NCBI GenBank assembly: GCA_014859615.1
Contig: JACUTX010000189.1
Span: 1 to 5,042, forward strand
DNA length: 5,042 nucleotides
Reading direction: 5' to 3'
DNA from: Desulfuromonadales bacterium
GTDB taxonomy: Bacteria > Desulfobacterota > Desulfuromonadia > Desulfuromonadales > UBA2294
Positions 4,827 through 5,042 of the stretch are shown in pieces. The stretch's first letter is position 1. The number at the start of each line of letters is the position of its first letter. The notes beneath the pieces were generated by a model. That model worked only from the letters and a program-made list of their open reading frames with translations. It did no database searches and was not told where the DNA came from. The position numbers and the translations under genes are program-made.

Positions 4827-4906
4827 AAGGGTGTAGAAAAACTCCAAAAACCGGTGTAAATATGCTACAAAAGTTGTGGTTTGATGAATTCAAAGAGAGA
4901 GTGAAA

Positions 4907-4994
4907 ATGCCAGTATTTATAGAATACGACTACAATCAGATGGTCCTGTTGCCGGATCTCCTTTGACCGCCAAATCCTGCCTGGCTCAATAGAC
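4907..4994 (+). pseudogene. N-terminal relic of a DDE transposase (DUF772/IS1182-like)
   Basis: The ATG at 4907 opens MPVFIEYDYNQMVLLPDLL and then meets a stop at 4964-4966. Removing one T from the CTTTG run (4961-4965) carries the frame on as DRQILPGSID. The joined start resembles the N-terminus of a common transposase group ('YDY.Q...LP.SL..QILPGTFEY'). After about 4994 the match is lost, and a new gene begins at 5020, so only about 30 codons remain. AGAGAGAG upstream gives a fair ribosome binding site. The IS family is from memory and uncertain between IS1182 and related groups. Confidence 0.5.
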
Positions 4995-5019
4995 TGTCCT
5001 TTTATAGGAAGGTTTTGCT

Positions 5020-5042
5020 ATGAAAGTTTTTTTGTTGGGGAT
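5020..5042 (+). CDS. Start of a gene that runs off the window
   Basis: ATG at 5020-5022 follows a strong ribosome binding site, AGGAAGG (5006-5012), at 7 nt. Only MKVFLLG is visible. A basic residue followed by hydrophobic ones would fit either a signal peptide or the first beta-strand of a cytoplasmic protein. Nothing can be said about function. It starts within 30 bp of the transposase relic, so its promoter may lie in the mobile-element debris. Confidence 0.45.

Noticed and set aside
1..5042. CRISPR arrays, tRNA or rRNA genes, attachment sites, toxin-antitoxin pairs
   Set aside because: I looked for regular direct repeats, cloverleaf-like stems, ribosomal motifs and paired small genes and found none that could be supported.

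Overview
The window looks like a piece of Gram-negative chromosome with moderate GC content, most likely from a deltaproteobacterium of the Desulfuromonas/Geobacter type. That placement is an inference. It rests on the NtrC-type sigma-54 regulator, the two relics of REP-associated (RAYT/IS200-like) transposases, the secreted helical protein, and the general style of the intergenic DNA. No rRNA, tRNA or other phylogenetic marker is present.

Layout. Positions 1-165 hold nothing I can name. On the minus strand, 166-411 is the decayed C-terminal end of a RAYT transposase. Also on the minus strand, 556-1224 is an intact gene for an exported, all-helical protein that seems to be built from two copies of one module. 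The stretch 1225-1779 has no intact protein gene. It holds a candidate minus-strand promoter for the exported protein, a plus-strand sigma-70-like promoter followed about 110 bp later by a strong intrinsic terminator (a possible small RNA), an 18-bp perfect palindrome, and a -24/-12-like promoter. Next, 1780-2143 is a P-II-family gene broken by one frameshift. At 2176-3531 lies an intact NtrC-family response regulator/sigma-54 activator, closed by an intrinsic terminator at 3616-3638. The gap 3532-3940 carries a second copy of the palindrome core, a second -24/-12-like site and a leader of about 100 nt with hairpins. It ends at a small exported-protein gene (3941-4225) with its own terminator (4306-4345). 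From about 4394 to 5010 the DNA is mobile-element debris: a second, internally deleted RAYT relic, a REP-like motif, a large imperfect inverted repeat, and the first codons of a DDE transposase broken by a frameshift. A new gene starts at 5020 and runs off the window.

How the parts may work together. The P-II relic and the response regulator lie 32 bp apart on the same strand and probably form one unit. The promoter-like site in front of this pair and the one in front of the small exported-protein gene have the same form, TGGCAC-N6-TGTA. Each is preceded, 70-93 bp upstream, by a palindrome with the core AGAATATTCT. Enhancer-binding proteins bind palindromes at about this distance, so the regulator at 2176-3531 is the natural candidate to bind both. 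This would make a small regulon: self-activation plus activation of a secreted peptide. It is inference from sequence alone, and both -12 elements lack the usual GC.

The four broken reading frames (two RAYT relics, P-II, DDE transposase) can be largely reconnected by single-base changes, several of them in short homopolymers. The long genes at 556-1224 and 2176-3531 are intact, so gene decay is more likely than poor sequence. For P-II, however, a sequencing error or programmed shift remains possible.
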